Source of the DNA: Roseovarius sp. TE539
GTDB taxonomy: Bacteria > Pseudomonadota > Alphaproteobacteria > Rhodobacterales > Rhodobacteraceae
Assembly: GCF_003298505.1 (NCBI RefSeq)
Contig: NZ_QNGB01000006.1
Location: 62,001 to 126,000 of the forward strand
DNA: 64,000 nucleotides
Reading direction: 5' to 3'
The notes beneath the pieces are model-generated. The model was not told where the DNA came from, did not search any database, and saw nothing but the letters and a program-made list of their open reading frames with translations. The translations under genes were made by a program, and so were the position numbers. Positions within the stretch are counted from its first letter, which is position 1. Each line of letters starts with the position of its first letter. Below, piece by piece: positions 1 to 8,923 of this stretch.

Positions 1-2
1 AA

Positions 3-1070
3 TCGTTCATTTCCGGGGCGATCTCGAAGACGATCAACATGCCCAATGACGCCACCATCGAGGATTGCCAGAAGGCCTATGAGCTGAGCTGGTCCCTCGG
101 GGTAAAGGCCAACGCGCTCTATCGCGACGGCTCCAAGCTGAGCCAGCCGCTGGCAAGCGCGCTGGTGGAGGATGACGACGACGCCCAGGAAATCCTCGAA
201 AGCGGATCCTCGCAAGAGAAGGCGGCGGTCCTGGCCGAGAAGGTCGTGGAAAAGGTGGTGGTCAAGGAAGTTGTGCGCTCCCACCGCGAGAAGATGCCCG
301 AACGGCGCAAGGGCTACACCCAGAAGGCAATCGTGGGCGGGCACAAGGTGTACCTGCGCACCGGAGAATACGCCGATGGCAATCTTGGCGAGATCTTCAT
401 CGACATGCACAAGGAGGGCGCCGGTTTCCGTGCGATGATGAACAATTTCGCCATCGCCGTGAGTGTGGGCCTGCAATACGGCGTGCCGCTGGAGGAGTTC
501 GTGGATGCCTTCACCTTCACCAAGTTCGAACCCGCGGGCATGGTGCAGGGTAATGACAGCATCAAGAACGCCACCTCGATCCTCGATTACATCTTCCGCG
601 AACTGGCGGTCAGCTATCTTGACCGGACGGATCTGGCCCATGTGAAGCCCGAGGGCGCCAGCTTTGATGACCTGGGCCGCGGCGAGGAAGAGGGCGTGTC
701 CAACATCACCGAGATGTCGGACGCGGCCGCGAGCAAGTCGCTGGAGGTGCTCAAGCAGATCAGTTCGACAGGTTATCTGCGCAAGCGCCTGCCACAGGAA
801 CTGGTGGTGCTGCAGGGCGGGCAGGGCGCCGGTGCCACCGCTCTTGATGGGGCCGCCGATCCGGTGGAGGCTCTGGAAACGCTGGTGCCCGAGTCGCATG
901 TGTCGGCCACGGCGGTGACCGCCGGCAGCATGACCATGACGGCGTCGACACGCGCGCGCCTGCAGGGGTTCGAAGGCGAGGCCTGCGGCGATTGCGGCAA
1001 CTACACACTGGTCCGCAACGGCACCTGCATGAAGTGCAACACCTGCGGGGCGACGTCGGGGTGCAGCTGA
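3..1070 (+). CDS. nrdJ: Vitamin B12-dependent ribonucleotide reductase, C-terminal part (partial)
   Basis: This is the 3' end of a class II (adenosylcobalamin-dependent) ribonucleotide reductase, which makes deoxyribonucleotides. The frame is open from base 3 and reads [16 protein letters not shown], a conserved stretch of the catalytic barrel, so the gene begins upstream of the window. After the barrel come a linker rich in Glu/Lys, a TSCPD-like segment around bases 310-640, and a cysteine-rich tail (CGDCGN, then CMKCNTCG) that fits the zinc-ribbon/redox-active C-terminus of long NrdJ proteins. The upstream promoter, often under a cobalamin riboswitch in this family, is outside the window. 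Confidence 0.95.
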   Translation, partial: SFISGAISKTINMPNDATIEDCQKAYELSWSLGVKANALYRDGSKLSQPLASALVEDDDDAQEILESGSSQEKAAVLAEKVVEKVVVKEVVRSHREKMPERRKGYTQKAIVGGHKVYLRTGEYADGNLGEIFIDMHKEGAGFRAMMNNFAIAVSVGLQYGVPLEEFVDAFTFTKFEPAGMVQGNDSIKNATSILDYIFRELAVSYLDRTDLAHVKPEGASFDDLGRGEEEGVSNITEMSDAAASKSLEVLKQISSTGYLRKRLPQELVVLQGGQGAGATALDGAADPVEALETLVPESHVSATAVTAGSMTMTASTRARLQGFEGEACGDCGNYTLVRNGTCMKCNTCGATSGCS

Positions 1071-1081
1071 GGAGTAGCAGA

Positions 1082-1615
1082 ATGAGATCGCTAAGAGACC
1101 TCTTTGCAAAACTTCCGGCGGACGGCGTCTTACGCCATGCGTTGCGCCAGTTCAATCTTGCCCCGGGCCGGTTAGGCAAAGCAGTTTCCGTAAGAGAACT
1201 CGCTGAATCATTGGGTCTAGACGTCTACCAAGTCGAGTTGCCGAAAGGAATGGCCGGTCGCTTGGTCTCTGATCCATTTTCGGACAGTGGGTATGCTATC
1301 GAAGTGAATCGGCAGCATAGTGTCTTGAGCCGTAGATATACGGTTTTGCATGAGATTGGACATTTTTTGCTCCATGCTGATGTGACTGACCCATTGGCCG
1401 ATGCAATGCTATTAAGCCGGAGCGACGACGAGTTTTACTTTAATCAGAGCCAAGAGTGGGAAGCGAACAACGTTGCTGATGTCCTTCTGTTTGGTGATGG
1501 CGCGCTTGCTGCGGCAGTTTCGCTGCACAGAGGCGACGTGAAAAAATTGGCGAAGTATTTCGGAGTCACAGAAAATATGATCCGAGTGGCTATGCGGAAA
1601 TTCGAGTGTAGCTGA
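1082..1615 (+). CDS. ImmA/IrrE-family zinc metallopeptidase, orphan
   Basis: The 177-residue protein has a zinc protease signature HEIGH at residues 90-94 and a downstream EWEAN at 125-129 that would give the third ligand, the arrangement of ImmA/IrrE peptidases (COG2856). Family members cleave HTH repressors or act in stress responses. The start at 1082 has GGAG about 8 bases upstream; the frame also runs upstream into nrdJ, but that part is not family-like. The gene begins 11 bases after nrdJ. Its base composition is visibly more AT-rich than its neighbours, and no XRE-type repressor partner is adjacent. This suggests transfer. The substrate is unknown. Confidence 0.85.
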   Translation: MRSLRDLFAKLPADGVLRHALRQFNLAPGRLGKAVSVRELAESLGLDVYQVELPKGMAGRLVSDPFSDSGYAIEVNRQHSVLSRRYTVLHEIGHFLLHADVTDPLADAMLLSRSDDEFYFNQSQEWEANNVADVLLFGDGALAAAVSLHRGDVKKLAKYFGVTENMIRVAMRKFECS

Positions 1616-1679
1616 GGGGTCTTGCCCCTGGGCGCCGAACAGGGGGCCAGGCCGCGACGCTTGAAGTGGTGGCCCGCCC

Positions 1680-1703
1680 CGCCCGGAAGGAACGCTCCGG
1701 GCG
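1680..1703. repeat. Perfect 8-bp inverted repeat downstream of the ImmA/IrrE gene
   Basis: CGCCCGGA (1680-1687) and TCCGGGCG (1696-1703) form an 8-bp stem with an 8-base loop, 65 bases after the protease stop codon. No T-run follows, so an intrinsic terminator is not supported. The rest of 1616-1871 holds no coding signal that I can see. Confidence 0.5.
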
Positions 1704-1871
1704 CCTGATCCGGCACCCTTTGCCCATCGGTTAACCGTCCCTGATGGCCTGCCACCCCGGCGCTTGTGCACCGGTGCTGTCTGTGGTTGGGGACAGACTC
1801 GCCGCAGATCCTTGATACAATGTGCACCGCGTGTCCCCAAGCCCTGTGCAACACATTGAAATGCAGGAGTT

Positions 1872-1948
1872 TGGTAGGCCCGGAGGGACTCGAACCCCCA
1901 ACCAAAGCGTTATGAGCGCTCTGCTCTAACCAATTGAGCTACAGGCCC
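1872..1948 (-). tRNA. tRNA with CAU anticodon (Ile2 or elongator Met)
   Basis: The minus strand folds into a complete 77-nt tRNA. The acceptor stem is GGGCCTG with the 3' end ending in an encoded CCA, the D arm contains AGCTCAATTGGTTAGAGC, the anticodon loop is CTCATAA (anticodon CAU), and the T arm contains GGTTCGAGTCC. A CAU anticodon with this loop fits either tRNA-Ile2, whose C34 is changed to lysidine by TilS, or elongator tRNA-Met. I lean to Ile2 from the acceptor stem, but this needs a dedicated classifier. Confidence 0.93.
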
Positions 1949-1960
1949 GGCCTGCGCGCC

Positions 1961-1989
1961 GTGTTAGGCATATGCCGATCGGGCGTCAA
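1961..1989 (-). promoter_or_regulatory. Candidate sigma-70 promoter of the tRNA
   Basis: On the minus strand TTGACG (1984-1989) is followed after exactly 17 bases by TAACAC (1961-1966), 13 bases before the tRNA 5' end. The -35 element is strong and the -10 is weak, but position and spacing fit a tRNA promoter. Confidence 0.5.
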
Positions 1990-1999
1990 GGCTTTCGGA

Positions 2000-2028
2000 T
2001 TGCGCGCGGCCGGGTGATGGTCTAACCC
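2000..2028 (+). promoter_or_regulatory. Candidate promoter of purM
   Basis: TTGCGC (2000-2005), 17 bases, then TAACCC (2023-2028) lies 28 bases before the purM start and diverges from the tRNA promoter. The match to consensus is partial. Confidence 0.35.
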
Positions 2029-2056
2029 CGTCGCGGCAAAGCGGGGGAAGTCGGCG

Positions 2057-3103
2057 ATGAGCGAGCGAAAGAACGGTCTGACCTATGCCGATGCCGGCGT
2101 GGACATCGACGCGGGCAACGCGCTGGTGGACCGGATCAAGCCCGCGGTCGCGGCGACCTCGCGGCCTGGCGTGATGTCGGGACTCGGCGGTTTTGGCGCG
2201 CTGTTCGATCTGAAGGCGGCGGGATTCGATGACCCGGTTCTTGTCGCCGCCACGGACGGTGTCGGCACCAAGCTGAGGATCGCCATAGACACCGGCCATT
2301 TCAAGGCCGTGGGTGTGGATCTCGTGGCGATGTGCGTGAACGACCTGGTGTGCCAGGGGGCCGAGCCCCTTTTCTTCCTAGATTATTTCGCAACCGGCAA
2401 ACTGGAGGTCGATAGCGCCGCGGAAGTGATCGAGGGTATCGCGGATGGGTGCGCACGCGCCGGAGCCGCCCTGGTCGGCGGTGAGACGGCGGAGATGCCC
2501 GGAATGTATCCCGAGGGCGATTTCGATCTTGCGGGGTTCGCAGTCGGCGCGATGGAGCGTGGCCGCGCGCTTCCGGCCGGGGTCTCGGAGGGCGATGTCT
2601 TGCTCGGACTTGCCAGTGATGGCGTGCATTCCAACGGCTACAGCCTTGTGCGCAGGATCGTGGCGCAGTCCGGCCTCGGGTGGCAGGCCCCGTGCCCCTG
2701 GTCGCAAGGTAGTCTGGGGGCCGCTCTGCTGACACCCACGCGCCTTTATGTGAAACCGGCACTTGCTGCGATCAGGGCGGGCGGGGTCCATGCGCTGGCC
2801 CATGTGACGGGTGGCGGTTTGACGGAGAACCTGCCGCGGGTTCTGCCCGACGGCACGGGAGCAAGGGTCGACAAGGGGAGCTGGGCGATGCCCGGTGTCT
2901 TTGGCTGGCTTGCCGGAGCGGGCGGTCTGGACGAGGCGGAGATGCTCAAGACCTTCAATTGCGGTATCGGGCTGGTACTTGTCGTTGCGCCGGAGGCGGC
3001 GGATGGCCTGCGGGATGTACTGGAGGCGGAAGGTGAAACCGTCCACCGTATCGGGTGGGTGATCGCGGAAGAGGGTGTACATTACGCAGGACAGCTTGGG
3101 TGA
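2057..3103 (+). CDS. purM: Phosphoribosylformylglycinamidine cyclo-ligase (AIR synthetase)
   Basis: PurM converts FGAM to aminoimidazole ribonucleotide with ATP, step five of purine synthesis, in the cytosol. The 348-residue length is typical. The PurM motifs ATDGVGTKL and [16 protein letters not shown] are present, as are [11 protein letters not shown] and [13 protein letters not shown]. The start at 2057 follows a GGGGAAG Shine-Dalgarno. The stop overlaps the purN GTG start by four bases (GTGA), so the two are translationally coupled. Confidence 0.97.
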   Translation: MSERKNGLTYADAGVDIDAGNALVDRIKPAVAATSRPGVMSGLGGFGALFDLKAAGFDDPVLVAATDGVGTKLRIAIDTGHFKAVGVDLVAMCVNDLVCQGAEPLFFLDYFATGKLEVDSAAEVIEGIADGCARAGAALVGGETAEMPGMYPEGDFDLAGFAVGAMERGRALPAGVSEGDVLLGLASDGVHSNGYSLVRRIVAQSGLGWQAPCPWSQGSLGAALLTPTRLYVKPALAAIRAGGVHALAHVTGGGLTENLPRVLPDGTGARVDKGSWAMPGVFGWLAGAGGLDEAEMLKTFNCGIGLVLVVAPEAADGLRDVLEAEGETVHRIGWVIAEEGVHYAGQLG

Positions 3104-3693
3104 AGAAACGGGTCGCGATCCTGATTTCGGGCGGCGGATCGAACATGGCCGCGCTGATCGACAGCATGGACCCCGATCACCCGGCACGCCCGGTTCTGGT
3201 GGTGTCGAATGTGCCGGAGGCGAAGGGCCTTCTCAGGGCGGCGGAGCGTGGCGTGCCTGCCGCGGTGGTGGATCATCGCCGCTTTGGCCGGGATCGCGCC
3301 GCCTTCGAGACGGCACTGGCCGACGTGCTGGCGGAGGCCGGGACGGATATCATCTGCATGGCCGGCTTCATGCGCATCCTGGGCGCGGGCTTCGTGCGTC
3401 GCTGGCAGGGACGGATCCTGAACATTCATCCATCGCTTTTGCCGAAGTACCGGGGGCTCGATACCCATGCGAGGGCGATCGCCGCCAGGGACACGGAGGC
3501 GGGTTGCACTGTCCATGAGGTGACCCCGGATCTGGATGCGGGCCCGATTCTGGGGCAGGCGCGTGTCCCGGTTCTGCCCGGGGATACCCCCGAGGCGCTG
3601 GCCGCCCGCGTTCTGGAAATGGAACATTCGCTCTATCCGGCGGTTCTGCGCCGTTTCGCCACCGGCGACACAAGGCCGATCCTCTGGTCCTGA
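3100..3693 (+). CDS. purN: Phosphoribosylglycinamide formyltransferase
   Basis: PurN transfers a formyl group from 10-formyl-THF to GAR. The 197-residue protein starts with [18 protein letters not shown] and contains the family signature [12 protein letters not shown] with the catalytic His, and the acidic [11 protein letters not shown]. The GTG at 3100 is chosen because it overlaps the purM stop and gives the normal N-terminus; an upstream ATG at 3055 would add 15 non-family residues. purMN forms a two-gene operon, as in many proteobacteria. Confidence 0.95.
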   Translation: MKKRVAILISGGGSNMAALIDSMDPDHPARPVLVVSNVPEAKGLLRAAERGVPAAVVDHRRFGRDRAAFETALADVLAEAGTDIICMAGFMRILGAGFVRRWQGRILNIHPSLLPKYRGLDTHARAIAARDTEAGCTVHEVTPDLDAGPILGQARVPVLPGDTPEALAARVLEMEHSLYPAVLRRFATGDTRPILWS

Positions 3694-3784
3694 CGGTCGC
3701 GGCATTTCAATTCTTCGATTGATGCCCTATGAATGGATGCGGGGGATTTGAGCCTGGAAATACATTAACAAGAAGTGACCCCGC

Positions 3785-4942
3785 ATGAAAAACATCACCA
3801 CCACCGACGAACTTGCCGCATTCTGCGCGCAAGCGCGGGAACACCCTTATGTCACTGTGGACACGGAATTCCTGCGTGAACGAACCTACTATTCGAAGCT
3901 CTGCCTCGTGCAGCTTGCAATGCCGGGCGAGGGTGCGGGCACGGCCGCGCTTGTCGATCCCATCGCCGGGGATCTTTCGCTCGATCCGCTATACGAACTG
4001 TTCGCGGACACGTCGGTGGTCAAGGTGTTCCACGCCGCGCGGCAGGACCTGGAGATATTTCAGGTAGATGCCGGAGTCATCCCGCAACCGCTCTTTGATA
4101 CGCAGGTTGCCGCCATGGTCTGCGGATTCGGCGAGCAGGTCGGATACGAGACCCTTGTGCGCAGGATCGCGCGGGCGCAACTCGACAAGACATCCCGATT
4201 TACCGATTGGTCGCGGCGCCCGCTGAGCGAAGCGCAGATGAAATATGCCCTGGCGGACGTGACTCACCTGAGACGGATTTACGAGTATCTTGCCAAGGAA
4301 CTGGAAAAGACCGGCCGCCATACGTGGGTCGCCGAGGAACTTGCCACGCTCACCGATCCCGAAACCTACGTGACCCGTCCCGAGGATGCCTGGAAGCGTA
4401 TCAAGACGCGCAATGGCTCCGGCCGCTACCTTGCCGTGGTGCGCGAGCTGGCCCGTTTCCGCGAGTCCCATGCCCAGGCACGGAACATGCCGCGCAATCG
4501 TGTGTTGAAGGATGATGCCCTTCTTGAGCTGGCGGCGACAAAACCCGCCACGGTTCAGGATCTGCACAAGTCCCGGCTTCTCTTGCGCGAGGCGCGCAAG
4601 GGGGACGTGGCCGACGGAATTCTCGCCGCTGTCAAATCGGGCCTCGACTGTCCCGACGGCGATCTTCCGAAACCGGACAAGTCGCGCGAGAAGCTGCAGG
4701 TCAATCCGGCCCTGGCCGACCTGTTGCGCGTCCTTCTCAAGGGCAAGGCGGAATCCTACGGCGTGGCTTCGAAGTTGATCGCCACGGCGGCCGACCTCGA
4801 TGCTCTTGCCGGCGGGCTGCGCGATGTGCCGGCGCTGAGCGGCTGGCGTCACGATGTTTTCGGCGCCGATGCTATCCGTCTGTGCGAGGGGCGCATCGCA
4901 TTGCGCGCCAAGGGCAGCGTGATCGAGGTTGTCGAACTGTAA
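3785..4942 (+). CDS. rnd: Ribonuclease D
   Basis: RNase D is a 3'-5' exonuclease that trims tRNA precursors. The 385-residue protein has the DEDD nuclease residues: VDTEFLRERTYYSKLCLVQ near residue 20, HAARQDLEIF near 83, and YALADVTHLRRIY near 155. An HRDC domain follows around residues 205-285. The first 10 residues, MKNITTTDEL, are normal for the family. It stands alone, with 91 bases between it and purN. Confidence 0.95.
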   Translation: MKNITTTDELAAFCAQAREHPYVTVDTEFLRERTYYSKLCLVQLAMPGEGAGTAALVDPIAGDLSLDPLYELFADTSVVKVFHAARQDLEIFQVDAGVIPQPLFDTQVAAMVCGFGEQVGYETLVRRIARAQLDKTSRFTDWSRRPLSEAQMKYALADVTHLRRIYEYLAKELEKTGRHTWVAEELATLTDPETYVTRPEDAWKRIKTRNGSGRYLAVVRELARFRESHAQARNMPRNRVLKDDALLELAATKPATVQDLHKSRLLLREARKGDVADGILAAVKSGLDCPDGDLPKPDKSREKLQVNPALADLLRVLLKGKAESYGVASKLIATAADLDALAGGLRDVPALSGWRHDVFGADAIRLCEGRIALRAKGSVIEVVEL

Positions 4943-4973
4943 AGACGTCGGAGTCAATCGGAAACGGGCCGCG

Positions 4974-5495
4974 TCACCGGCTGGACGTGCGCGCATTCGA
5001 AACGCCCAGAACCCTGACGCGGCGAACCGACTCGAGTGTGGCCCGGCTCACGGCGCGTCCCGCTGTCACGGTTCGCTGGGATTCGGCGCCTGCCCATTGC
5101 CGGTCGGGTTGTACCGCCTCGAGAGTGAACGTCAGGACGCCATCCACGGGTTCGCCTTCCGTCTCGGATGTCAGTCGCACGTCGTGCGCTCCCTGACGGG
5201 ACGCCACGCCGGTTGCCCGCACTATGGCGCCGGATGCCGTGCGTTCGATCACCAGGTCCGTGATCCGCTCGACCGGGGTGCCCTCGTAATCATCGGCCAA
5301 GGGGTCTCGGCGGAAGATGCTTTGACGTTCCGGGATGAGAGGGTTGACCTGCGTCTCGCCGGTTGTCTGCTCCGTGCGCGGGGCGGACTTGCTCTTGCCG
5401 AACCAGTTCATAGGGTTGAGGCGCGATTCCCCCATGCGGCCACAGCCGGCGAGAACCACGGCTGAAATGATCAGGACCGTTGTGAGGTGTCGCAT
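4974..5495 (-). CDS. Lipoprotein of unknown function
   Basis: The 173-residue protein has a clear lipoprotein signal peptide: a basic start MRHL, a hydrophobic core, and lipobox VLAGC with Cys18. After the Cys comes a low-complexity linker containing LNPMNWFGKS, then a beta-rich domain ending RVRVLGVSNAR. I do not recognise a function. Its layout resembles the lipoprotein at 63336-63839, and the two may be distant paralogues. The start at 5495 is chosen for the signal peptide; the longer frame to 5639 would bury it. It is transcribed divergently from sufE. Confidence 0.75.
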   Translation of the reverse strand: MRHLTTVLIISAVVLAGCGRMGESRLNPMNWFGKSKSAPRTEQTTGETQVNPLIPERQSIFRRDPLADDYEGTPVERITDLVIERTASGAIVRATGVASRQGAHDVRLTSETEGEPVDGVLTFTLEAVQPDRQWAGAESQRTVTAGRAVSRATLESVRRVRVLGVSNARTSSR

Positions 5496-5623
5496 GTATC
5501 GGCCTTTCCTGACCCGGGCTTCCGGCGCAGACCCTATCCCGAGTTGCTCTGGATGCGCAAGCCGGGGCTGGACGTTTGGCTGACATGTGCCTACCTCTGT
5601 GGCAGATGGATTGGAGACCAGAA

Positions 5624-6034
5624 ATGGCGCAGCCCGCATTTGAAGAAATCGTTGAGGACTTCGAATTCCTGGATGACTGGGAAGACCGTTATCGTTACGT
5701 AATAGATCGCGGAAAGGCCATGGAGCCTCTTGACGAGGCCCTCAAGGTGCCAGCCACGAAAGTGGAGGGGTGTGCCAGCCAGGTATGGTTGCATCCGCGA
5801 ATTGAAACCGGCGAATTCTCCTTCGATGGCGATAGCGATGCCATGATCGTCCGGGGGCTGATCGCTGTTTTGCGCTGTCTGTACAACGGTCTGCCGGTGC
5901 AGGCGGTCACGGATATCGACGCGGAAGCCGAACTTGCCCGGCTGGAACTGCACGATCACCTTTCCTCGCAGCGGTCGAACGGTCTCAAGGCGATGGTACA
6001 GCGTATTCGGAACGTGGGCGCGGACGCCGCCTGA
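5624..6034 (+). CDS. sufE: SufE family Fe-S assembly sulfur acceptor
   Basis: SufE accepts persulfide sulfur from the cysteine desulfurase SufS and passes it to the SufBCD scaffold. The 136-residue protein carries the conserved KVEGCASQVWLHP with the acceptor Cys50, and the N-terminal EEIVEDFEFLDDWEDRY typical of the fold. The start at 5624 is chosen because homologues begin just before EEIVEDF; an in-frame start at 5576 adds 16 atypical residues. No other suf gene is nearby, as is usual for sufE in this group. Confidence 0.93.
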   Translation: MAQPAFEEIVEDFEFLDDWEDRYRYVIDRGKAMEPLDEALKVPATKVEGCASQVWLHPRIETGEFSFDGDSDAMIVRGLIAVLRCLYNGLPVQAVTDIDAEAELARLELHDHLSSQRSNGLKAMVQRIRNVGADAA

Positions 6035-6053
6035 GCTTGGGGTGCTCCGGGTG

Positions 6054-6704
6054 TCAGGACCTTGAGGACTGGCGGCGCAACACCGTTTCCAGATCCCCGT
6101 AGCCGGTGAACCGGTATTCGAAATCAAGCCCGAGACGGCCGGCGCATTCACGCGCCTTTTCAACCAGATCGGGATCATCGGTCTGAGCCTGGTAGACCAG
6201 TTTCGTGTAGTTGCCGAACATCATGCCCAGCAATTCGGGGTGCCGGTCCAGCCCCATCGCCTTCCAGACAAAGGCGTCGAACTGCCTCACAAGGAAATCG
6301 GTGAGGTAGAAAGCGCTGATTTCGTCGTCATGCTCGGCGAAGGCCTCATTGCCCTCGAAGAAGGAGTAGCAATGCGGGCCTTCGATCATCTCGACGCCAA
6401 GTTCGGCGCATTTGGCCTGCAACTGGCCGCCGGTGCCGCAATCCGCGTACACCACGAAGATCGTGTCGTAATCCGCCCGGTGCCTGTCCACCGTCTCGGC
6501 GACGGCGTCGGTGATCCTGTCGGGGTAAAGGTGAAGCTTGGCCGGCAGACAGGTCAGGTCCATGTGGTCCCAGCCATTGGCGCGCTTCAGCGCAAGGATC
6601 TCGCGCGCCAAGGCGCCACAGGCGATCAGCAGGATGCGCCCCCGTCCATGCGCCGCCGTGAACCCGGTTTCGGTCAGTGTGCTGTCGTCGGGCAGGGCGT
6701 TCAT
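6054..6704 (-). CDS. DUF1638 domain protein
   Basis: The 216-residue cytosolic protein matches what I know of the DUF1638 family: LLIACGALAREIL near the N-terminus, a central VVYADCGTGGQL, and EGPHCYSFFEG. The three cysteine-containing motifs are conserved-looking and could bind a cofactor or metal, which is inference. The start at 6704 has AGGAGG 7 bases upstream. It lies 73 bases downstream of the corrinoid-protein gene in the same direction, so the two are probably one operon. DUF1638 genes occur near corrinoid methyltransferase genes elsewhere. The exact function is unknown. Confidence 0.8.
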   Translation of the reverse strand: MNALPDDSTLTETGFTAAHGRGRILLIACGALAREILALKRANGWDHMDLTCLPAKLHLYPDRITDAVAETVDRHRADYDTIFVVYADCGTGGQLQAKCAELGVEMIEGPHCYSFFEGNEAFAEHDDEISAFYLTDFLVRQFDAFVWKAMGLDRHPELLGMMFGNYTKLVYQAQTDDPDLVEKARECAGRLGLDFEYRFTGYGDLETVLRRQSSRS

Positions 6705-6777
6705 CTGGCAGCCTCCTGACGGAACCGGCCCGCACGTGCTGGACGAACCGTGATTTCCGTATTGCAGGGAGTCGCGG

Positions 6778-7482
<705 letters not shown>

Positions 7483-7604
7483 GTAAGAAAATCCCCGTAT
7501 GAGAGGCGCTTGCTCGCGCGCGGTTGCTGTGGGCAGGTTTCGTAAATTTGTCGCAGCGGCACTGTCCGGATTGCGACATGGCCCGCCCCTGTTCCGACTT
7601 ATAG

Positions 7605-7620
7605 CGCGGTTTTGACCGCG
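7605..7620. promoter_or_regulatory. Small inverted repeat between divergent corrinoid and radical SAM genes
   Basis: CGCGGT (7605-7610) and ACCGCG (7615-7620) form a 6-bp inverted repeat next to TATAAG (minus strand, 7598-7603), a possible -10 of the corrinoid-protein gene. It could be an operator, but this is weakly supported. Confidence 0.3.
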
Positions 7621-7657
7621 GGGGGCCGGAATAGTTTTCATGGCTAACATGGGTCTG

Positions 7658-7686
7658 TTGCATGTGTTCCCTTTTTGTTCTATAAC
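7658..7686 (+). promoter_or_regulatory. Strong candidate sigma-70 promoter ahead of the radical SAM gene
   Basis: TTGCAT (7658-7663), exactly 17 bases, then TATAAC (7681-7686). Transcription would begin near 7693, so the message would have almost no leader before the ATG at 7696. Confidence 0.6.
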
Positions 7687-7689
7687 TGC

Positions 7690-8802
7690 ATGGCAATGAC
7701 CGGCACTCACGACAGATCCACGGTTGATCCCGCACTGCGCGTGACCGGGCGGGGCGCGCTCGGCAACGCGGCGGGACGCCACGAACGCCACGCGACGTTT
7801 TTTGAGGATGATGGCTGGCCCGGGGGGGACACATCACCGACCCGGCCGGTCTTGCGCACCCGTACCGATCCGGAGACGCCGCGCAGCATCATCACCTATA
7901 ACCGATCGCCGGACTTGCCGTTCGATCGGTCGGTCAACCCCTACCGTGGTTGTGAACACGGATGCATCTACTGTTTCGCCCGCCCGACCCATGCCTGGCT
8001 GGGGCTTTCGGCCGGCCTTGATTTCGAAACCCGTCTCATCGCGCGCCCCAAGGCGCCCGAGGTCCTGTCGGCGGAATTGCGCAGACGGGGCTATGCGCCT
8101 CGCCCGATCGCGATCGGCACCAATACGGATCCCTACCAGCCGATCGAGCGGGAGCACGGGATCACGCGGGCCTGCCTGGGCGTGCTGCGGGATTTCGGGC
8201 ACCCCGTCGCGATCGTGACGAAGGGCACCCTGATCGAGAGGGATATCGGACTTCTTGCCGATATGGCCGATCGTGGGCTGGCGCGTGTCGGCATTTCGAT
8301 TACCACCCTGGACCCGGACCTGTCGCGCCGTCTGGAACCGCGTGCGCCCCGGCCCGAACGCCGGCTTGAGACTGTGCGAAAATTGTCAGAGGCCGGGGTT
8401 CCCGTCCGCATCATGACTTCGCCGCTGATACCCGGCCTGACCGATCACGAAATCGAAGCGTTGCTCGCGGCCGGTAAAATGGCAGGCGCGGCCGCGGCAA
8501 GCTGGATTATACTGCGCCTCCCGCTGGAGGTGGCACCGCTGTTCCGGGAGTGGCTTCAGGCCAATTGCCCTGACCGCGCGGGCAGGATCATGGGTCTTGT
8601 CCGTGACATGCACGGAGGCAACGACTACGATGCGCAATGGCACCGGCGCATGCGCGGCGACGGCCCTTATGCCCGGATGATCGCCCGTCGGTTTCAACGT
8701 GCGGCGCGACAGCACGGGCTTGACCGTACTTTGCCGCCGCTGCGATGCGATCTCTTTGCGCCGCCACCGCGGATCGGGGACCAGTTGACGTTTCTCGAAT
8801 AG
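7690..8802 (+). CDS. PA0069-family radical SAM protein
   Basis: The protein of about 370 residues has a radical SAM cluster motif CxxxCxxC (Cys88, Cys92, Cys95 in RGCEHGCIYCFAR) preceded by the family hallmark GRGALGNAAGR. These proteins (COG1533, SplB-like) bind a 4Fe-4S cluster and cleave SAM; the substrate of the PA0069 branch is unknown. The start is uncertain: ATGs at 7690 and 7696 and a TTG at 7675 are in frame, none with a good Shine-Dalgarno, and a promoter sits immediately upstream. It lies between the corrinoid protein and the homocysteine methyltransferase genes, divergent from one and convergent with the other. Confidence 0.85.
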   Translation: MAMTGTHDRSTVDPALRVTGRGALGNAAGRHERHATFFEDDGWPGGDTSPTRPVLRTRTDPETPRSIITYNRSPDLPFDRSVNPYRGCEHGCIYCFARPTHAWLGLSAGLDFETRLIARPKAPEVLSAELRRRGYAPRPIAIGTNTDPYQPIEREHGITRACLGVLRDFGHPVAIVTKGTLIERDIGLLADMADRGLARVGISITTLDPDLSRRLEPRAPRPERRLETVRKLSEAGVPVRIMTSPLIPGLTDHEIEALLAAGKMAGAAAASWIILRLPLEVAPLFREWLQANCPDRAGRIMGLVRDMHGGNDYDAQWHRRMRGDGPYARMIARRFQRAARQHGLDRTLPPLRCDLFAPPPRIGDQLTFLE

Positions 8803-8895
8803 GGGCTTCGGAGCGGTCAGCATGTTAGGTTCCGCACCGCCACAGGGTTCCGATCCGCCGGGATATGTATCTCTGGAGTGCGTTGCGCCGGATCG

Positions 8896-8917
8896 TGGTT
8901 TCACGCTCGTGAAACCA
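8896..8917. repeat. Perfect 22-bp palindrome between convergent genes
   Basis: TGGTTTCACG (8896-8905) and CGTGAAACCA (8908-8917) are exact reverse complements around a 2-base centre. It lies 6 bases past the methyltransferase stop and 94 bases past the radical SAM stop. It could form a terminator-like hairpin for either gene, but neither strand has a T-run. Confidence 0.7.
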
Positions 8918-8923
8918 TGAACG

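Noticed and set aside
1616-1871. Small gene between the ImmA/IrrE gene and the tRNA
   Set aside because: Open frames here are antisense or GC-biased, lack a Shine-Dalgarno and match nothing I know.
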